A DNA stretch of 58,852 nt from Parcubacteria group bacterium GW2011_GWC2_48_17 (GTDB lineage: Bacteria; Patescibacteriota; Minisyncoccia; Phycocordibacterales; UBA10002), in assembly GCA_001003605.1 (NCBI GenBank), contig LCPL01000006.1, forward strand, positions 1 through 58,852. Reading direction: 5' to 3'. The first letter of the stretch is position 1, and the number at the start of each line of letters is the position of its first letter. A program made the position numbers and the translations under genes. This document shows positions 49,325 through 57,517 of this stretch, in pieces. The notes below the pieces were generated by a model. That model had not been told where the DNA came from. It was given only the letters and a program-made list of their open reading frames with translations, and ran no database searches.

Positions 49325-49369
49325 AATTCTTTGTCAAAACTTCCCCAATCCTCCTTGCACGTGGACAAA

Positions 49370-49402
49370 AAGCAACCCCACTCCGACGTTGTCGGGTGGG
49401 GT
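49370..49402 (-). terminator. Terminator or attenuator between pyrD and pyrC
   Basis: On the - strand the stem ACCCCACCCGAC-AACGT-CGGAGTGGGGTTGCTTTTTG has a T-run after it. It stands about 45 bp before the pyrC ATG, so it could regulate read-through in the manner of pyr attenuators. No PyrR-binding motif is recognised. Confidence 0.7.
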
Positions 49403-49423
49403 AAAGTACTTGAGTCCGGTACA

Positions 49424-50518
49424 CTAGCGCGATACCGTACTCAAGCGGCGAAAGCTCGACAGATACCCCGTTGTTCGTTGGCGGGCATACTTATGCGCTC
49501 CGCGGATCATCGGTCGCACCTGCGTCGGCGCAAGCATGGCAATCGAACCTGGAGAGATTGCATCAGCACCTGCGTCAAAGGCAAGGCGCGCGTCGTTTGC
49601 AGAGAGCAGTCCTCCTCCAGCGATAATTGGCTTATGGATTCCAAGTTGCCGTACTGCTCGTAGCCACTCCAATAGAAATGGTTTGAGCGGAGCACCCGAG
49701 AGACCTCCAGCAAAACCAGGAAATCGTTTCGCCATCGGTGACTCCTCTGGGTCATCTGTGCCAAAGAGCGCTTTCCAGTCAACCGGAGGAGTTTTTTCGG
49801 CCCAGCGAGGCTGTTTGCCAAACGGTAGCGTATTGCAGAAACAGACAGCGTCGCATCGGGGATGATTAGCGACGCGAAGCATAGAGCGCGGGTGTACTTC
49901 AGGGCCGAATTTCAATACAAGCGAGATTGACTCGGGGAGTACTCTTTCCGCCATTTCAAGTATCGGCACCGCCTCACTGATAAGGTCATTTGGGTCGAGT
50001 CCTCCGTTCGGACACGATAGATTTACTTGAATTCCCCAGTCAGCACAGAAATGCTCGTATTTTTTCGCGGCCGCAAGCCGGCGAAAAATGCCATCAAGCT
50101 CGGCTTGCCGTCCTGCAGACGTCGGCTGTAGTGACATCACTGAAATCTGAAAGGATTCAGTAAACTTTTGCCACCAACCGGCCTGAATCAGGAATTCTAA
50201 GCCAGGACCGCTTAAGCTAACCGCGTTTAGCCCGTACTGCTTACGCAGGTTCACGATGATGCATCTCGGGAACCACTTTTTTGGAGTAACGCCATCTTTC
50301 TTGAGCGGCATATTGCCCGGTCGCCCGAGGAATGTCGTGGTCTTAGTTACCTTTGTGGAGCCACGAAAGTCGAGACCAATGAAACAAAACGGCCAATGAT
50401 ACCAATATCCTCTTCCGTGAAAGTTGGTTACGCCCGATGCCTGTAGCACAGGTCCAAAATTAATTCCGCGTAGAATCATAGAATGAGCTTTTTGTTGAGG
50501 GTTGTGGTTGTTCCACAC
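49424..50518 (-). CDS. pyrD: Dihydroorotate dehydrogenase-like flavoprotein
   Basis: The protein has 364 aa; the start may be the internal ATG in AHSMILRGINFG. TIM-barrel FMN motifs are GPVLQASGVTNF, VNLSCPNGGLDPND, LVLKFGPEVH and FAGGLSGAPLKPF. PIIAGGGLLSANDARLAFDA and GADAISPGSIA follow. The C-P-N and GG.L..A signatures are those of DHOD class 1/2. It oxidises dihydroorotate to orotate. The class (and acceptor) cannot be fixed from sequence alone. Confidence 0.85.
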   Translation of the reverse strand: MWNNHNPQQKAHSMILRGINFGPVLQASGVTNFHGRGYWYHWPFCFIGLDFRGSTKVTKTTTFLGRPGNMPLKKDGVTPKKWFPRCIIVNLRKQYGLNAVSLSGPGLEFLIQAGWWQKFTESFQISVMSLQPTSAGRQAELDGIFRRLAAAKKYEHFCADWGIQVNLSCPNGGLDPNDLISEAVPILEMAERVLPESISLVLKFGPEVHPRSMLRVANHPRCDAVCFCNTLPFGKQPRWAEKTPPVDWKALFGTDDPEESPMAKRFPGFAGGLSGAPLKPFLLEWLRAVRQLGIHKPIIAGGGLLSANDARLAFDAGADAISPGSIAMLAPTQVRPMIRGAHKYARQRTTGYLSSFRRLSTVSR

Positions 50519-50551
50519 CTATCCTAGCTCTTGAAGCAAGAAACGCAAGAG

Positions 50552-51379
50552 TTATAGGTAAGAAGCCAGCGCTCGTCGCAGAAGTTCACGCTTTTCAATC
50601 GATTCTTTCCAAATACTGTTCGAACGATTGCCGTTTATCCGGAGTCCTTTGGAAAAGTTTATCTCTCGTGCAAAGCGTTCAATGTGTTCTCTCCGACTTA
50701 TGGTAATTTCACCATATTTTCTATCCACTCTACCTTCAATACTGAATTTTCTTAGCAGTTGCTGAATGAGATGTAAGATTTTGTTATTATGCTGATAACC
50801 GCGTATGGCTCGTCGATTGCCTATGAAATACACTGAACCCTCATCATCAAAAAAGGAACGCAAAAAAGCCCGTTGGAGTTCTCTTTCCATAGACAAGATT
50901 CCCCCGATTAATGTCTGAGCCCTCGCTTTAAAGAAATTTCCCAGTTCCACATTGTGATAGCCGAGTTTAAATACACCTGGGAGAGATTCGTATTTCTTCG
51001 GAGGAAATGGATACACTGTTTTCATGCACCTGCTCACATGGTTAAGCAATGCTGAACTTCTATTTGTGTATATGCATCCACTATATTTTATTTCTCCATC
51101 AAACATCAAATGCCCCACTAATGACACAAGAGCCGCATCCCACCGGGAAAAAGGAACTGGATGACGATTCATCCTACTTTTACCTCTCCTGCTCTTACTA
51201 TATTCAATGAATCTTTGTGTAGCCGCGTGGCGTATTTTCTGTTTTTGTTGGTTGGTCAAAAGAATATGTCGGATATGAAAATACACCGATGTTTTCGGCC
51301 GGTTAGTTCGAATCATTATTTGACTAAGCGAGCAACCTTGCTTTCTTAGTGCAATGCACTGATTTCTGAAAGATACCAA
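50552..51379 (-). CDS. LAGLIDADG homing-endonuclease-like protein beside tRNA-Lys
   Basis: The protein has 275 aa if started at TTG 51379; the open frame extends to 51418, inside the tRNA gene. It has an N-terminal helix-turn-helix-like part (LRKQGCSLSQIMIRTNRPKT). Two LAGLIDADG-type helices follow: LVSLVGHLMFDGEI (D) and LRSFFDDEGSVYF (D). An AAGGAGGT ribosome-binding sequence (51401-51394) lies 14 nt upstream, a loose spacing. It is a free-standing candidate DNA nuclease or regulator; no intron or intein host gene is visible around it. Confidence 0.72.
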   Translation of the reverse strand: MVSFRNQCIALRKQGCSLSQIMIRTNRPKTSVYFHIRHILLTNQQKQKIRHAATQRFIEYSKSRRGKSRMNRHPVPFSRWDAALVSLVGHLMFDGEIKYSGCIYTNRSSALLNHVSRCMKTVYPFPPKKYESLPGVFKLGYHNVELGNFFKARAQTLIGGILSMERELQRAFLRSFFDDEGSVYFIGNRRAIRGYQHNNKILHLIQQLLRKFSIEGRVDRKYGEITISRREHIERFAREINFSKGLRINGNRSNSIWKESIEKRELLRRALASYL

Positions 51380-51409
51380 GGTACGATAATTGTACCTCCT
51401 TATTGCGTA

Positions 51410-51480
51410 TCCGCCCACTAGGAATCGAACCTAGATCAATTGGTTAAAAGCCAACTGCTCTACCACTGAGCTATGGGCGG
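51410..51480 (-). tRNA. tRNA-Lys (anticodon UUU)
   Basis: The acceptor stem is CCGCCCA/TGGGCGG, the D-stem GCTC/GAGC. The anticodon stem GTTGG and CCAAT flanks loop CTTTTAA (anticodon TTT), and the T-arm is CTAGG-TTCGATT-CCTAG. The discriminator is A and no CCA is encoded. It is 71 nt and appears uninterrupted. It is followed after 31 nt by the LAGLIDADG gene on the same strand. Confidence 0.93.
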
Positions 51481-51482
51481 GT

Positions 51483-51530
51483 CAAATAGCTGTTAGCTTC
51501 TAGCTTTCAGCTGCTAGGTTATAACACAAA
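51483..51530. repeat. Single-arm island upstream of tRNA-Lys
   Basis: TAGCTGTTAGCTTCTAGC and TTTCAGCTGCTAGG words, the same type as in the 7,713 gene and at 17,504. No inverted partner is visible nearby. Confidence 0.6.
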
Positions 51531-51556
51531 ATACCCAAGAATAAAACTTTCCTGGT

Positions 51557-51961
51557 CTACAACGGCGCATCAAAAGCGACAGCGCCGGCGCCAGAGAGAA
51601 GAAGCGAAAGCGAGATAACGGCTGTGAGGAAAAACAAATGCCGGCGGTGTTCGATATGCGCCCCGTGCTTGCCTTTTAGATAATACGCCGCTAGAGAAAG
51701 CGCAAACGCGATTAGCGCGGCAATCTGTGTGTAAATACCCGCGATAAGCATGATGGCAATGACAATCTCCAGCGTGCCAAGATGGAGCGCGTAGCGAGTA
51801 CCAGGCCTAAGACCAAGAGCTTCAAATAGCGCCCCATGCTGGGCTTTTCCTTTTGTGAGCGTGTGGCGGCCAAAGTCAAAAAAGACGACTCCAAGGGCAA
51901 GACGCAGTAGAAACGGCGCGAAAAAGCTAAAGGTAAGAAGGTCTGGGAAAGGATTGAGCAT
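51557..51961 (-). CDS. DoxX-family membrane protein
   Basis: The protein has 134 aa from ATG 51961, six bases after the extended -10 TGGTATCAT (51,976-51,968). Four hydrophobic helices are visible: LTFSFFAPFLLRLALGVVFF (9-28), LEIVIAIMLIAGIYTQIAAL, AFALSLAAYYL and LFFLTAVISLSLLLSGAGAV. FLLRLALGVVFFDFGRHTL is the DoxX pattern. The role is uncertain (redox or quinone-related in some members). Confidence 0.8.
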   Translation of the reverse strand: MLNPFPDLLTFSFFAPFLLRLALGVVFFDFGRHTLTKGKAQHGALFEALGLRPGTRYALHLGTLEIVIAIMLIAGIYTQIAALIAFALSLAAYYLKGKHGAHIEHRRHLFFLTAVISLSLLLSGAGAVAFDAPL

Positions 51962-51967
51962 ATCCTT

Positions 51968-51976
51968 ATGATACCA
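51968..51976 (-). promoter_or_regulatory. Extended -10 (TGGTATCAT) of the doxX gene
   Basis: TATCAT on the - strand (51973-51968), preceded by TGG, six bases from ATG 51961. An AAGGA between could alternatively be a ribosome-binding sequence. Confidence 0.55.
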
Positions 51977-51984
51977 TAAAGAGG

Positions 51985-52150
51985 AAAACACAAAACACAA
52001 ACTGCACAAAAATCCAAACAAAACACAAACTATCCAAAACACAAACTAGTCCTTGATATTTCTGACTTTTGCCGTATGTCCGTTTGGCTTTTTGTGTACT
52101 GTGCTTTGGTACATTTGTTTGGACACCGGATACTGTGCTTTGTCTTTAAC
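51985..52150. repeat. Empty hairpin island (CAAAACACAAA type) between divergent genes
   Basis: The left words AAAACACAAAACACAAACTG, AAAAATCCAAACAAAACAC and ATCCAAAACACAAAC face the right words CCGTTTGGCTTTTTGTG, ACTGTGCTTTGGTAC, TTTGTTTGGAC and ATACTGTGCTTTGTC. It has the same words as the two islands in the rnpA-yidC-jag block. Confidence 0.78.
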
Positions 52151-52172
52151 AATAGGGGTAACCATTTCAAAC

Positions 52173-52733
52173 ATGCCATATGACAAAAAAAGGGTTTACA
52201 TCATACTTCACAACATTCGTAGCATTCACAATGTCGGCTCCATATTTCGCACGGCCGACGCGATAGGGGTAACAAGAATTTATCTTACTGGCTACACACC
52301 AGCGCCAATTGACCGATTCGGCAGAGCTCGAAAAGATTTTTCCAAGGCTTCTTTAGGAGCGGAAAAGAGCATGCAATGGGAAAAGCGAAAGAATATCTCC
52401 GCGCTTCTTTTGGAGCTTAAAAAGGGAGGAACTCAAATCATCGCTGTAGAGCAAAGCGCTCATTCCATCGACTATAAAAAGGTGCGGGCGAAGGCGTCCG
52501 CGGCCGTTGTCTTAGGGAATGAAGTTACAGGAATCCCACTAAAAGTGCTTGAGTTATGCGATTGCATTGCAGAAATACCAATGAGAGGACGCAAAGAATC
52601 TTTAAATGTTTCCGTATCGGCTGGAGTAGCGCTATTTCGCTTCTTTGACTGTATCATCCCCCACTTTTCCGAAAAAGTGGGGGACTGCGGCGTTGCGAAT
52701 GCCGCTCATGCGAATATCCCTCGGTATCGCTAA
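52173..52733 (+). CDS. SpoU/TrmH-family RNA 2'-O-methyltransferase
   Basis: The protein has 186 aa from ATG 52173. Motif 1 is HNIRSIHNVGSIFRTADAIG, motif 2 VVLGNEVTGIP and motif 3 EIPMRGRKESLNVSVSAGVA, the knotted SPOUT fold. It transfers methyl from SAM to a ribose in tRNA or rRNA; the target is not determinable. The final 20 residues are encoded by a strong hairpin CCCCCACTTTT-CCG-AAAAAGTGGGGG (52,659-52,683) and may be a translated terminator-like insert. Confidence 0.88.
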   Translation: MPYDKKRVYIILHNIRSIHNVGSIFRTADAIGVTRIYLTGYTPAPIDRFGRARKDFSKASLGAEKSMQWEKRKNISALLLELKKGGTQIIAVEQSAHSIDYKKVRAKASAAVVLGNEVTGIPLKVLELCDCIAEIPMRGRKESLNVSVSAGVALFRFFDCIIPHFSEKVGDCGVANAAHANIPRYR

Positions 52734-52742
52734 CTTACAAGA

Positions 52743-53669
52743 CTAAAAACTTTTCCGGTCGATAGTTCTCCCGTTCTCATCCAAAAGTTCTATAATCTCC
52801 CGCTTGTCTTTCCAAAGTCGCGTATTTCTGCCTAAGTAGATACGCCATTCACCCTGAAAGAAGCCACGGTCATTTTTGTAGTATGTTACGCACTGATTGT
52901 AACTAATCTTGCTAAAAATATGAGCCTGGCAACTTCCATCCGCTCGGAGCTTAGTCGGGACCGAAGAAGGGGGAACTTTGCATCGCCCCAGTGTCTTTAG
53001 GTAATCATAGCAAGCATCGCTAAGCGTGTTTGGCGGAAGCGGAAGCGGGTCGTCTACAGGGCGAGGGCATCGGAGGGGAAGCGATGGCACGAAATTCATT
53101 CCCTGCTCAAAATACCCCGTGCATTTATTTAGCTGGAACGATTGTCCGTTTGGGGAATGTCCAGATATGATGTACGCTTTTTCTCCAGGCCGTAGGGTCA
53201 CAATTTCGCCGCTCCCTTCATTAGCTGGGAAAGGGAGCTTCCATGCTTTAGGAATTTCCTCGCCCAAAAATGTCACCTTACTTTTAAGCGTGAGTCCGGT
53301 AATCGCGACATCATATTTATTTTTCGGAGAAGCTTGCAAAACCACATATTCTTGGCTTGGCCTAGTGTTTTTCCGCACGGAAACAATCTGGAGTCTCCCG
53401 CGGAGAAAAGATATATTCGGGTCAAGCGGCTGTGGCAGTATGGTTTCCGAGATGATATATCCACGAGGCAACCCCTGCATGGTTTCTCCCGCAGTTCTTT
53501 TTTCAGATACATTTTGTTTTACCGTGCTCTTTGAAGGAGAAGAAAGAGTGCGTGTTTGCGGCGTAGTTGTGGCAGTCCTAGTTCCGCGCTCCGGGCTCTT
53601 ATTCGCGCCAAATACCCACATGGCGCCCATAATCACGAGGAATCCGATAAACCACTTTATGTCATCCAT
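52743..53669 (-). CDS. Membrane-anchored protein with lamin-tail-like beta domain
   Basis: The protein has 308 aa. Residues 6-21 form a membrane anchor. A Thr/Ser-rich linker (28-65) follows. Residues 95-200 have EYVVLQASPKNKYDVAITGL, TLKSKV, VTLRPGEKAYIISGHSPN and FQLNKCTGYF, resembling the lamin-tail (LTD) beta fold seen in exported proteins. The C-terminal part has six Cys (e.g. CYDYLKTLGRC, NQCVTYYKND) and may bind another envelope molecule. The assignment to LTD is tentative. Confidence 0.6.
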   Translation of the reverse strand: MDDIKWFIGFLVIMGAMWVFGANKSPERGTRTATTTPQTRTLSSPSKSTVKQNVSEKRTAGETMQGLPRGYIISETILPQPLDPNISFLRGRLQIVSVRKNTRPSQEYVVLQASPKNKYDVAITGLTLKSKVTFLGEEIPKAWKLPFPANEGSGEIVTLRPGEKAYIISGHSPNGQSFQLNKCTGYFEQGMNFVPSLPLRCPRPVDDPLPLPPNTLSDACYDYLKTLGRCKVPPSSVPTKLRADGSCQAHIFSKISYNQCVTYYKNDRGFFQGEWRIYLGRNTRLWKDKREIIELLDENGRTIDRKSF

Positions 53670-53828
53670 CCCGTTAGAAGTAGGACGCGGACAAAGCCAG
53701 TTCTGCGTTTCCCACTGTATTAATTAGTAAATCAGTAAACATTGTTTTGCGCTGTGTATCTATGAGCGTTCGCGACTTCTAATGGGATCCATTCAAATAG
53801 TGTAACGCGAATCCTCCTTTGCTAAAAG
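53670..53828. other. Spacer with a single island arm
   Basis: No gene is seen. CTAAAAGCTAGACGCTATC and AGCTATAAGC words at its end form part of the Mur ligase stop codon region. Confidence 0.5.
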
Positions 53829-55100
53829 CTAGACGCTATCAGCTATAAGCTTCCTAAGCTCTTCTTTCACAACGGTCGCATCATCCCACGGCTCTCGCTG
53901 GCCCATCGGACCCATAATATACGGGTCAGTTCCTTTTCCGGTTATCAGAACCACATCTCCAATGCTTGAACGCCGGAGCGCTTCGCGTATTGCCGCGCGG
54001 CGGTCAAGAATAAAGAGCGGCGCTTTGTTCTGCATGCCGGCGGCCATTTCCCTCACAATCTTTTCCGGGTTCTCATCGTAGGGGTCTTCGTTTGTGAGAA
54101 TAATCTCATCACAATATCTTTCCGCGATGTCTCCCATTACAGGACGCTTCCATGCGTCCCGCCCGCCGCCCGTGTTTCCAAGAACGCACCTTCGGTATTT
54201 CCCGGCATACGTTTGGTAGAGCTTTTCGAGTGAGTCCGGCGTATGCGCGTAATCTACAATGACGTCAAAGTTCTGTCCGGCATTGATTTTTTCCGCGCGT
54301 CCCGGAATTCCCACTACCTTTCTGATGCCGGATGCTGCCTTCTCTACTGGAATGCCGGCGGCCTTCGCGTACGCAAGCGCCGCAAGAATGTTATACATAT
54401 TGAACTCTCCGGGAAGCGCCGACTGAACGCGCGCCCCGTTCCAATCAAACGAAACGCCATCAGATGTAATTTGTGCGCCTCTCACGTCATTTTTGGAGAA
54501 GGAAATCTTTGTGCCGCCAAACACCTCCAAAAAACGCCGCGCCTCCTTGTCGTCACCATTCACCACGAGCAATTTGTTTGGTTTCTTTGACGTTTCAAGC
54601 GCCCGCGCGATTGATACTTTCGCGTCAACATAATTTTCATACGAGCCGTGCGATTCTATATGTTCCGGCGCGAGATTAGTGAAGATAAGCGCGTCAAGTG
54701 CGATAAACTTGTGGCGAAACTGCCGCGCTCCTTCCGAGGTCATCTCAATGACCGCATGCGTGCATCCTGCCTTGACCGCTTTTTTTAGAAAACGATGGAG
54801 GAAAAATCGCCCCGGCATCGTCATCTTGTGCAGATTCCGTTCCTTTTTATCGCCAATCTTAAAATGAATAGTGGAAACATGTGCTGTTTTGTAGCCCACC
54901 TCTTCCAGAATGGAGCTTACAAGTTCCACGACCGAGCTTTTGCCTTTCGTACCCGTCACCGCAATCACAGTGAGTCTTTGCGATGGAAATCCAAAAAGCA
55001 CCGCACCGAGCCAAGCGAGAAGGTAGTGGTAGGGAAGCTGGAGCTTTCTAAAAAGCGATTCAGGGAGGATTTTTCTGAGCCAAGAGAGGAATGATTCCAT
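53829..55100 (-). CDS. murE: Mur ligase (MurE-like UDP-MurNAc-peptide synthetase)
   Basis: The protein has 423 aa from ATG 55100. I prefer this to 55139 because TATGAT (55113-55108) lies seven bases upstream. Features are VIAVTGTKGKSSVVELVSSI (ATP site), DALIFTNLAPEHIESHGSYE, DYAHTPDSLEKLY and NEDPYDENPEKI. Canonical MurE has DNPR at the last site; here it is EDPY, so the amino acid added is uncertain. The N-terminal substrate domain is reduced. Residues just before the stop (IADSV) are translated from a repeat arm. Confidence 0.85.
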   Translation of the reverse strand: MESFLSWLRKILPESLFRKLQLPYHYLLAWLGAVLFGFPSQRLTVIAVTGTKGKSSVVELVSSILEEVGYKTAHVSTIHFKIGDKKERNLHKMTMPGRFFLHRFLKKAVKAGCTHAVIEMTSEGARQFRHKFIALDALIFTNLAPEHIESHGSYENYVDAKVSIARALETSKKPNKLLVVNGDDKEARRFLEVFGGTKISFSKNDVRGAQITSDGVSFDWNGARVQSALPGEFNMYNILAALAYAKAAGIPVEKAASGIRKVVGIPGRAEKINAGQNFDVIVDYAHTPDSLEKLYQTYAGKYRRCVLGNTGGGRDAWKRPVMGDIAERYCDEIILTNEDPYDENPEKIVREMAAGMQNKAPLFILDRRAAIREALRRSSIGDVVLITGKGTDPYIMGPMGQREPWDDATVVKEELRKLIADSV

Positions 55101-55140
55101 GGCGGTAATCATAGCTTTTTCTTCTGCACTGCTATACATT

Positions 55141-55298
55141 GACTAATTCAGTGAGATATGGTATCCTTTTGCGAGCATTCCTGTTTGAGGGGCTTCCCGT
55201 AAGCAGGTCGTTTCAAAGCACTCAAATGCTTTGAAATAAGAGGTACAACGATTGTGGACCTACTCATAAACACGCAATCAGTTCGTTGCCAGTTAATT
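55141..55298. other. Spacer with hairpin upstream of a secreted-protein gene
   Basis: A perfect hairpin TTTCAAAGCA-CTCAAA-TGCTTTGAAA lies at about 55,210-55,236. TGGTATCCT near 55,160 could be an extended -10, giving a leader that contains this hairpin. Confidence 0.5.
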
Positions 55299-56033
55299 AT
55301 GAAAAAACTGCTGTTCGTCGGTTTACTCGCACTCGTGTCCCTCTTCGGGCCTTATGCCCGGAGCCAGGACATTCCCAAATGCTCATGGCAAGTCGAGCCT
55401 TCTTACCCCGAATTCAAGGAAGATATCGGAAGGGGACATTGGGAGGTCCGTGACATCCAAATTGTCTGGGATGACGACTCAAATCTGTTCGCTCACTCAA
55501 GTGAGGATGGGGGAATCACGAACATAGTGTTCCATACCATCGTAGGCGGACAGGCCAGCGTATTTGCCTTCCCTGCCAAGGACGAGAAGGAAAGGTTCTC
55601 CGCTCTCGAGCAGTGGAGAAAATTTGCGGAACGGGCGAGAACCCGCTGCCGTTTCCTGACGGAGGGCATGTACGTTGACACTGTGGCGTACGAATGCGTA
55701 GGGAAATCCCGAGTACTTCGGGATTGGGAATTCGGACGCGGTACAGAACACTTGGTTTTCAAGGACGGAAACCGATTAGTTGTCGTTTCCTTGGACGACT
55801 GGGAGGGAACGGAACCCAAAAAGGGAGAGAAGATATTCTTAGGGCGACATAAGGGCCACGACACATTCTTCCCCGTGGAGAAGGTTGGGGAGAAATACCT
55901 CATTGAGCCACGGACGGCCGAGGTCCTCGCCGAACTGGTTCGGCGGAAGGAGGAAGCACTCGCCGAGCCCAAAGAGGCACCGGTACCAACACTTCCAAAA
56001 ATCGTGGTGGAAGGCAGACTGCCGGAAAAGTAG
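55299..56033 (+). CDS. Secreted protein of unknown function
   Basis: The protein has 244 aa from ATG 55299. The signal peptide (KKLLFVGLLALVSLFGPYAR) would be cut after SQD or near ARSQ. The mature part is Glu/Arg-rich with beta strands; three Cys residues are at roughly 27, 112 and 134. No domain is recognised. It is followed by a strong terminator, so it is its own transcription unit. Codons ending in C/G look more common than in neighbours (impression only). Confidence 0.65.
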   Translation: MKKLLFVGLLALVSLFGPYARSQDIPKCSWQVEPSYPEFKEDIGRGHWEVRDIQIVWDDDSNLFAHSSEDGGITNIVFHTIVGGQASVFAFPAKDEKERFSALEQWRKFAERARTRCRFLTEGMYVDTVAYECVGKSRVLRDWEFGRGTEHLVFKDGNRLVVVSLDDWEGTEPKKGEKIFLGRHKGHDTFFPVEKVGEKYLIEPRTAEVLAELVRRKEEALAEPKEAPVPTLPKIVVEGRLPEK

Positions 56034-56058
56034 GCAGCAAAGCAGTCAGGATTTCACA

Positions 56059-56091
56059 GCGCAGGGTTCACGACGAACCCTGCGCTTTTGT
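56059..56091 (+). terminator. Rho-independent terminator
   Basis: GCGCAGGGTTC-ACGAC-GAACCCTGCGC followed by TTTTGTTTG; 11 perfect pairs, directly behind the secreted-protein gene. Confidence 0.9.
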
Positions 56092-56111
56092 TTGTGTCAG
56101 TTGGCGTTTAG

Positions 56112-56120
56112 TGGTACTTT
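56112..56120 (+). promoter_or_regulatory. Extended -10 (TGGTACTTT) for the aminotransferase gene
   Basis: TACTTT at 56115-56120 is preceded by TGG and ends six bases before ATG 56127. Confidence 0.5.
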
Positions 56121-56126
56121 TTCTGC

Positions 56127-57299
56127 ATGCCGATTAAGCTCACTGCGTTTGAACACAAAATTGCGAAACAGCTCGCCGCGTTAAAAAGGAAATCCGGCTC
56201 GCATTCACCGAGCCCCGCGATGCTTCGCGATGTTTCTGGCATAACAGTGAAGCATGATTTTTGCTTTCTCTCTAACCCGTATGCCACCGACTTGTTTTTG
56301 AAATACTGGAAGCGGGATTTTGGAAACAAAAACACGAGGAACCTGCACAAACTAGTGGAACAATATCCTTCTCAAAATCGCGTGCTTGCTGGGAAGCTTG
56401 AAAAAATAGTTGGAGTGCCAGCCCAACATATTTTCGTAGGGAACGGTGCAACCGAAATAATCCAAGCAATGCTTCAGAATTTTGCCAAAAGAAAAATACT
56501 CGTGCCGGTTCCCACGTTTTCGCCCTACCTTGAATTTGCCCCAAAGGGTGTGAAAACTGTCATACACCAACTTAGAAAAGAAGCCGGTTTCAAGCTTGAA
56601 GCCAAAAGATTTCTCAAAGATATTCAGCGAGAGAAACCAGATTCCGTAGTCATTATCAATCCCAGTAATCCTGATGGGGGATATGTGAGTGCATCCACGT
56701 TGAGGCAGCTTTTAGAAAAATTGCGTCATATAGGAATCGTTATCATAGACGAGAGCTTTATTCACTTTGCGGATAAAAATAAACGAACACCCCAAGACGC
56801 CGCAAGACTGGTGAATACATTCCCCAACCTTGTGGTTATCAAGAGTCTTTCAAAAGACTTTGGTATCGCGGGGCTTCGCTTGGGATACGGAGTGATGAGC
56901 AAACAACGAATATCAACTCTTCTTGCGAGAGGTTATTTGTGGAACATCTCCGGTTTTGGCGAATATTTTCTTAACCTTTTGAATAATCGTGGATTTATGA
57001 AGGAATACGAAAAAGCCAGACTTTTGGCGATACGGGAACGAGATGATTTCTTTACGCAACTTTCAACACTCAAGGGTCTTAAGGTCTATCCGAGCAGGGC
57101 AAATATGTTTTTGATTGAACTTCTCGGCGGCTCACGCGCGGAAGACTTTATGGTTACGCTTCTCGCGCGGTATGGTATCTATGTCCGGCTCTGTAAAGAT
57201 AAAATCGGACTTAATGGAGAGTTTATACGAATTGCTTCGTGCAAAGCGAAAGAAAATTTGAAACTTGTTCGGGCGTTAAAAAATATCCTATCCGAATAG
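56127..57299 (+). CDS. PLP-dependent class I/II aminotransferase (HisC-like)
   Basis: The protein has 390 aa. Residues 95-135 (IFVGNGATEIIQAMLQNFAK) form the PLP phosphate region. INPSNPDGGYVS carries the conserved Asn, VIIDESFIHFAD the Asp/Tyr region, and KSLSKDFGIAGLRLGYGVMS the Schiff-base lysine (near residue 250). FIRIASC carries the substrate-binding Arg. It is most like histidinol-phosphate aminotransferases and CobD-type enzymes. The substrate is unknown; no other histidine genes lie nearby. Confidence 0.85.
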   Translation: MPIKLTAFEHKIAKQLAALKRKSGSHSPSPAMLRDVSGITVKHDFCFLSNPYATDLFLKYWKRDFGNKNTRNLHKLVEQYPSQNRVLAGKLEKIVGVPAQHIFVGNGATEIIQAMLQNFAKRKILVPVPTFSPYLEFAPKGVKTVIHQLRKEAGFKLEAKRFLKDIQREKPDSVVIINPSNPDGGYVSASTLRQLLEKLRHIGIVIIDESFIHFADKNKRTPQDAARLVNTFPNLVVIKSLSKDFGIAGLRLGYGVMSKQRISTLLARGYLWNISGFGEYFLNLLNNRGFMKEYEKARLLAIRERDDFFTQLSTLKGLKVYPSRANMFLIELLGGSRAEDFMVTLLARYGIYVRLCKDKIGLNGEFIRIASCKAKENLKLVRALKNILSE

Positions 57300-57304
57300 G
57301 TCAG

Positions 57305-57507
57305 AGTGGACACTGATATTCACAAGGGCTATTTTCCGCGCCTCTTCAAAATGTCTATGAACGCTTCTTCAGCCGTTTTGTATCCCTTGCTGTGTTTGAG
57401 CGTCCACTCGATTTCCTTTCGATAAAGGCGCCGATGTCGCAATTTCTATCCTTCTCGGCAGAGCGGACAACTTTTTCTTCCACTTTCAATTTTTCGGCTC
57501 TCATTCA
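57305..57507 (-). pseudogene. Decayed small gene downstream of the aminotransferase
   Basis: On the - strand ATG 57507 opens MNESRKIESGRKSCPLCREG then a stop. In a neighbouring frame, RLYRKEIEWTLKHSKGYKTA and EEAFIDILKRRGK-stop (57,330 region) read on as normal protein. One frameshift separates the halves. The family is not recognised. Confidence 0.5.
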
Positions 57508-57517
57508 TATTTTTGCT

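Noticed and set aside
51410-51480. Intron in tRNA-Lys related to the LAGLIDADG gene
   Set aside because: All four arms of the tRNA are contiguous and pair normally, so no intron is present.
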